A stretch of DNA of 5,090 nucleotides, from assembly GCA_031280945.1 (NCBI GenBank), contig JAITGB010000230.1, positions 1 to 5,090 on the forward strand. Direction: 5' to 3'. The position numbers were made by a program, and so were the translations under genes. Shown here piece by piece: positions 4,838 to 5,090 of this stretch; within the stretch, counting starts at the first letter, position 1; each line of letters starts with the position of its first letter. The notes beneath the pieces are model-generated. The model saw only the letters and a program-made list of their open reading frames with translations. It ran no database searches and was not told the DNA's origin. The stretch comes from Spirochaetales bacterium. Its GTDB lineage: Bacteria; Spirochaetota; Spirochaetia; DTKZ01.

Positions 4838-4866
4838 AGTATAGCGGGAAGGGGGATGGCTGTCAG
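4838..4866 (-). promoter_or_regulatory. Sigma-70-type promoter of the outer-membrane gene, predicting a leaderless mRNA
   Basis: On the minus strand CTGACA (4866-4861) and TATACT (4843-4838) are each 5-of-6 consensus matches with an ideal 17-bp spacer. The predicted start is about 4831, two bases before the ATG at 4829. The bases between the -10 box and the ATG are AAAAAACC, with no purine-rich ribosome site. Confidence 0.65.
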
Positions 4867-4956
4867 CAATTCCAGGGGGAAAGAGCGGGCCAGTGCGCTA
4901 TGACTTAGGAGGGTCTGTACATTTATTTTTTTGAAGATTCATGGCACATTCCGCAG

Positions 4957-5090
4957 GCCGCTTTAGCGGCTACGATAATCAATTCCTATAGGAACGCGAC
5001 CGTACTCGGGCGCATTTTTTGCGCTGCTTGATTTTGCTCCGCAAAATCCGCAAGGCAAAAAACCCGTAGCCCGATAAAACGCGGATTTTA
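4957..5090. repeat. Cluster of palindromes and stem-loops running to the window edge
   Basis: In order there are GCCGCTTTAGCGGC (4957-4970), the perfect palindrome TTCCTATAGGAA (4983-4994), GCGCA/TGCGC (5010-5024) and GATTTTGC/GCAAAATC around TCC (5030-5048). The last can be extended outwards by CTTG/CAAG, TTTTTTGC/GCAAAAAA and CGGGC/GCCCG into one imperfect stem spanning 5007-5073. AAAATCCGC (5043-5051) can alternatively pair with GCGGATTTT (5081-5089). A minus-strand frame of 41 codons (stop at 4965-4963) enters from the edge but has no family resemblance I can see and overlaps every hairpin, so I do not call it a gene. It is probably an intergenic repeat unit unrelated in sequence to the 1628 and 3774 copies. 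Confidence 0.55.

Noticed and set aside
4941..4991. Short plus-strand frame starting ATGGCACATTCC
   Set aside because: It has only sixteen codons, lacks a Shine-Dalgarno and runs through palindromic sequence.

Overview
The window looks like a moderately GC-rich chromosomal stretch of a Gram-negative bacterium. It carries exported and outer-membrane-type proteins and house-keeping enzymes, with structured repeats in the gaps. Protein flavour and repeat content suggest a spirochaete of the Treponema type, perhaps a termite-gut treponeme. That is an impression from memory and no marker gene confirms it. There are no tRNA, rRNA, CRISPR, phage or transposase genes.

Layout: (1) 1-170, minus: the first 56 codons of a YhhQ/VUT-family queuosine-precursor transporter, cut by the window edge. 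A compact class-I preQ1 riboswitch (178-215) ends in its Shine-Dalgarno, and a terminator-shaped hairpin (127-156) lies inside its first codons. (2) 283-1338, minus: a secreted RlpA-like protein with a shortened double-psi beta-barrel domain lacking the usual catalytic acids, a long polyproline linker and a C-terminal SPOR domain. (3) 1339-1872: a gene-free region with candidate rlpA promoters, an AT-rich stretch and a structured repeat (1628-1816) interrupted by a nested palindrome. (4) 1873-2616, plus: a DUF1638 protein, facing (5) 2729-3715, minus: an aldo/keto reductase, with a hairpin between the two. (6) 3774-3897: a second, inverted copy of the structured repeat. (7) 3918-4829, minus: a signal-peptide-bearing putative outer-membrane beta-barrel protein. 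(8) 4830-5090: its promoter and then a cluster of hairpins running to the edge.

The genes do not form one pathway. The clearest functional unit is the preQ1-controlled transporter, where ligand binding would hide the ribosome site and stop uptake of the queuosine precursor. Two genes (1873-2616 and 3918-4829) share a promoter geometry that predicts nearly leaderless mRNAs, while rlpA and the reductase have purine-rich ribosome sites. The two structured-repeat copies keep the same folds despite different arm sequences, with compensatory changes. They are the main unexplained structure here.
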